From a virus: DNA of 30,483 nt. The stretch spans positions 1 through 30,483 of IMG/VR virus record IMGVR_UViG_3300046535_000434; one strand, 5' to 3'. Position 1 is the first letter of the stretch. Each line of letters starts with the position of its first letter. The notes beneath the pieces were generated by a model. That model was not told where the DNA came from and did not search any database. It was given only the letters and a program-made list of their open reading frames with translations. Shown here one piece after another: positions 29,238 through 30,483 of the stretch. The position numbers were made by a program, and so were the translations under genes.

Positions 29238-29433
29238 CGGACGGCCTGACCAGGGTCACGCGCACCCATTCGTCATCCGGCCAATCGTCCCACCGGATCA
29301 GTTCCCACGCTCGGTCCCCGGGGTGGTTCGGGTGGTACTTCCCGTTGAGGGTTGGCCAGGTGTCGCGGTCCATGTGGGACATCAGGGTGCCCGGGCGGCC
29401 GGCGATGGCCACCCGGAGCCGCCCGTCAGGCAT
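29230..29433 (-). CDS. Small hypothetical protein rich in Trp and Asp
   Basis: 67 aa, ATG start overlapping the upstream stop by eight bases (ATGCCTGA). A beta-type opening (DGRLRVAIAGRPGTLMSH) is followed by a Trp-rich section (DTWPTLNGKYHPNHPGD, AWELIRWDDWPDDEWVRVTL). It is short, acidic and soluble with no known motif. Conserved packing supports it as a gene. Confidence 0.58.
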   Translation of the reverse strand: MPDGRLRVAIAGRPGTLMSHMDRDTWPTLNGKYHPNHPGDRAWELIRWDDWPDDEWVRVTLVRPSDG

Positions 29434-29728
29434 GGCCGTCGAGTGTGCGGTTCACGGCGTAGGCGAGGTGCGCGGCGTTCGCCGCACCGCCTAACGCTTC
29501 GATCAGGTTCCACAGGGATTCGATGCGGAGCCATGCGGGTTCACCGGTGCGTGCGTTGGGGTTGGCGGCCCGGAGCGCGACCCATTCGAGTTCAACCGTG
29601 GAACGCATGTCGAGGACGGCGGTGCGGATCGTCCAGGGGTCGAACGCGGCGGGGACGTCGTCCTGCGGTCCGAACCGGTCCTGATCGGTGTCGAACGCAT
29701 CAGCGGCGATGGTGTTGTGGTCGGTCAT
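29426..29728 (-). CDS. Hypothetical protein, first gene behind P1
   Basis: 100 aa, ATG behind AAGAAGGAGCCACACC. The front is acidic (AADAFDTDQDRFGPQDDV), followed by a helical core (IRTAVLDMRSTVELEWVALR, then AWLRIESLWNLIEALGGAAN) and a final helix AHLAYAVNRTLDGHA. The pattern suggests a compact helical bundle. It is the first gene of the P1 transcript and so likely well expressed. Many early phage proteins of this size inhibit or redirect host machinery, but no evidence for that is in the sequence. Confidence 0.68.
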   Translation of the reverse strand: MTDHNTIAADAFDTDQDRFGPQDDVPAAFDPWTIRTAVLDMRSTVELEWVALRAANPNARTGEPAWLRIESLWNLIEALGGAANAAHLAYAVNRTLDGHA

Positions 29729-29788
29729 GGTGTGGCTCCTTCTTGGTCGGTAACACTTACACTAATCGCGCTAGTGCGGGTTGTCAAG
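29729..29788 (-). promoter_or_regulatory. Promoter P1 with operator
   Basis: Minus strand: TTGACA (29782-29787), 17-base spacer, TAGTGT (29759-29764). A perfect inverted repeat CACTA-N7-TAGTG (29760-29776) covers the end of the spacer and the -10 box, so a bound protein would block RNA polymerase. The leader (29736-29757) is identical to P2 over 22 bases. The TGA stop of the upstream winged-helix gene lies inside the -35 box. Confidence 0.78.
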
Positions 29789-30335
29789 GGGAGCGGTCCG
29801 GGCACTTCCACGGTTTCATGCCATGTGCACAGACCGGTGCCGGCATCGGCACCTCCGCGCGAAGCGAAGCGAGCAGCGGATCAATCGGAGCAAATCTGAT
29901 CTTCGCCTCTAAGGACGGTTTCTCTGATGGTTCTAAGGACGGTTTGTCGGCCACCAGTGACCGGCCTAAACCCCGATCCTGTCCCCCCTGATTGTCGATC
30001 CTGTCCCCCCTAACCTCTGTAGGCCGGTCAGGCTGTCCCCCCTGATTGTGGATAACTCCGGGTATGTCCCATACCACTGGGCGGCGGTTCGCGGGTACGT
30101 GCGCAACCATCTGCTGGTCCCCGCGGATGATCACCCCGGCCGATTCCATCTCGACCAGGCGGCGCCTCACGGTGCGTTCGCTCACCCGCGCGTACCGGGC
30201 GAGCGTCGCTTGTCCCGGCCATGATGCGGTGCCGTCATGGTGCGCATGGTTGGCCAGGCCGAGCAGGATCAGGGTTGCCTCGGCGTCCGTCGTCGGTGCG
30301 TAGCGGAGTGCCCACGCCATAGCTTCGATGCTCAC
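29784..30335 (-). CDS. Winged-helix DNA-binding protein, replication-initiator type
   Basis: 183 aa with a GTG start that overlaps a micro-ORF stop as GTGA. The N-terminal ~75 residues are a winged helix: SIEAMAWALRYAPTTDAEAT, a helix LILLGLANHAHHDG, then ASWPGQATLARYARVSERTVRR and the wing VEMESAGVIIRGDQ. This resembles N-terminal domains of actinophage replication initiators and Rep-type proteins. Residues 96-123 contain NQGGQPD and NQGGQD repeats, and 131-143 KPSLEPSEKPSLE; the C-terminus has CAHGMKPWKCP, a possible metal site. The repeats come from direct DNA repeats and may mark an origin within the gene, as in lambda O. Confidence 0.75.
   Translation of the reverse strand: MSIEAMAWALRYAPTTDAEATLILLGLANHAHHDGTASWPGQATLARYARVSERTVRRRLVEMESAGVIIRGDQQMVAHVPANRRPVVWDIPGVIHNQGGQPDRPTEVRGDRIDNQGGQDRGLGRSLVADKPSLEPSEKPSLEAKIRFAPIDPLLASLRAEVPMPAPVCAHGMKPWKCPDRSP
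29908..29945. repeat. Two copies of a 14-bp repeat with 24-bp period
   Basis: TCTAAGGACGGTTT occurs at 29908-29921 and 29932-29945. It is AT-richer than the neighbourhood and encodes KPSLE twice. Next to the G-tract repeats it could serve as the unwinding region of an origin. Confidence 0.6.
29979..30043. repeat. Three copies of CTGTCCCCCCT inside the winged-helix gene
   Basis: Exact 11-base copies start at 29979, 30001 and 30033 on the plus strand (AGGGGGGACAG on the coding strand), with start-to-start distances of 22 and 32 bases. Flanks extend the similarity: GATCCTGTCCCCCC twice and CCCCTGATTGT twice. They may be iterons bound by the encoded protein. Confidence 0.68.
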
Positions 30336-30370
30336 AGGGGGTCGCCTGCGCTACGATTGTTCTTGTTCAC
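30332..30370 (-). CDS. 12-codon micro-ORF with good ribosome site ahead of the winged-helix gene
   Basis: GTG preceded by GAAGGGCAATAC opens VNKNNRSAGDPL, and its TGA overlaps the GTG of the winged-helix gene. That gene has no Shine-Dalgarno of its own, so translation of this peptide could deliver the ribosomes. A leader-peptide role is inferred. Confidence 0.42.
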   Translation of the reverse strand: MNKNNRSAGDPL

Positions 30371-30462
30371 GTATTGCCCTTCGATAGTTGGGATGCCCGT
30401 TCACGCGGCCCTCTCGTTCTCTCGTCGGTGCGGTTTCGTTCCCTTGGTCGGGTGGTGAACAT
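30367..30462 (-). CDS. 31-codon basic micro-ORF at the window edge
   Basis: ATG opens MFTTRPRERNRTDERTRG, then PRERASQLSKGNT and a TGA that overlaps the next micro-ORF GTG. Ten of 31 residues are Arg or Lys. The ribosome site is weak. It continues the same coupling pattern, so it may be the first of three linked frames, or part of a 5' leader. Confidence 0.35.
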   Translation of the reverse strand: MFTTRPRERNRTDERTRGPRERASQLSKGNT

Positions 30463-30483
30463 CGTAGGGCCGGTTACCTGTTG

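Noticed and set aside
30430-30462. A third copy of the promoter leader near the right edge (CCCGACCAAGGGA on the minus strand)
   Set aside because: It shares only a short core with the P1/P2 leader, there is no matching operator or -35 in view, and the window ends too close to judge.
1-30483. CRISPR arrays, tRNA genes, insertion sequences, integrase or att sites
   Set aside because: I looked for regularly spaced repeats, cloverleaf-type stems with CCA or GTTCGAATC-type T-arms, transposase motifs and recombinase catalytic motifs and found none that hold up.

Overview
The window looks like about 30 kb of a long-tailed (siphovirus-type) phage or prophage of a high-GC actinobacterium. It is GC-rich, with frequent GTG starts. 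Every supported gene lies on the minus strand, so transcription runs from high to low coordinates. I see no tRNA, integrase, repressor, DNA polymerase or CRISPR array, so this is one arm of a larger genome. The left edge cuts a tail-fibre gene. The exact host and phage genus cannot be read from the sequence.

In transcription order: (1) 30.46-26.4 kb is an early or accessory block. It starts with very short open frames and a winged-helix replication-type DNA-binding gene that carries direct repeats inside it. Many tiny, translationally coupled genes follow, several with Cys/His zinc-type motifs, together with a RusA-like Holliday junction resolvase and an HNH endonuclease. Two near-identical promoter/operator cassettes drive this block leftward. 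(2) 26.4-21.9 kb holds a putative small terminase, then small genes (ribbon-helix-helix, small membrane proteins, a secreted four-cysteine protein, an r1t-type holin), and then the large terminase. (3) 21.9-14.15 kb is the head module: portal, MuF-like minor capsid protein with a long C-terminal extension, scaffold, major capsid protein and four head-tail connection genes. (4) 14.1-6.2 kb is the tail module: major tail protein with an IPT/TIG domain, tail assembly chaperones with a candidate -1 frameshift, tape measure, Dit and minor tail proteins. (5) 6.2-2.7 kb is a membrane/lysis cassette: a membrane-anchored coiled-coil protein, a three-helix membrane protein, an amidase, a transglycosylase-like enzyme and a two-helix holin-like protein. 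(6) 2.7-0 kb holds receptor-binding proteins: a beta-helix spike on a Pro-rich stalk and a LamG-like fibre truncated by the window.

Gene packing is extreme. Most junctions are ATGA, GTGA or TGATG overlaps, which implies translational coupling across long polycistrons. The few real gaps hold promoters, GC-rich hairpins or repeats. No stretch over 300 bases lacks a gene. The most interesting signals are the duplicated promoter/operator (with a third operator-like site 10 kb downstream), the repeats inside the replication-type gene (possible origin), a GTACC element phased at 10-11 bp just after the small terminase gene, and the secreted protein sitting between the terminase genes.
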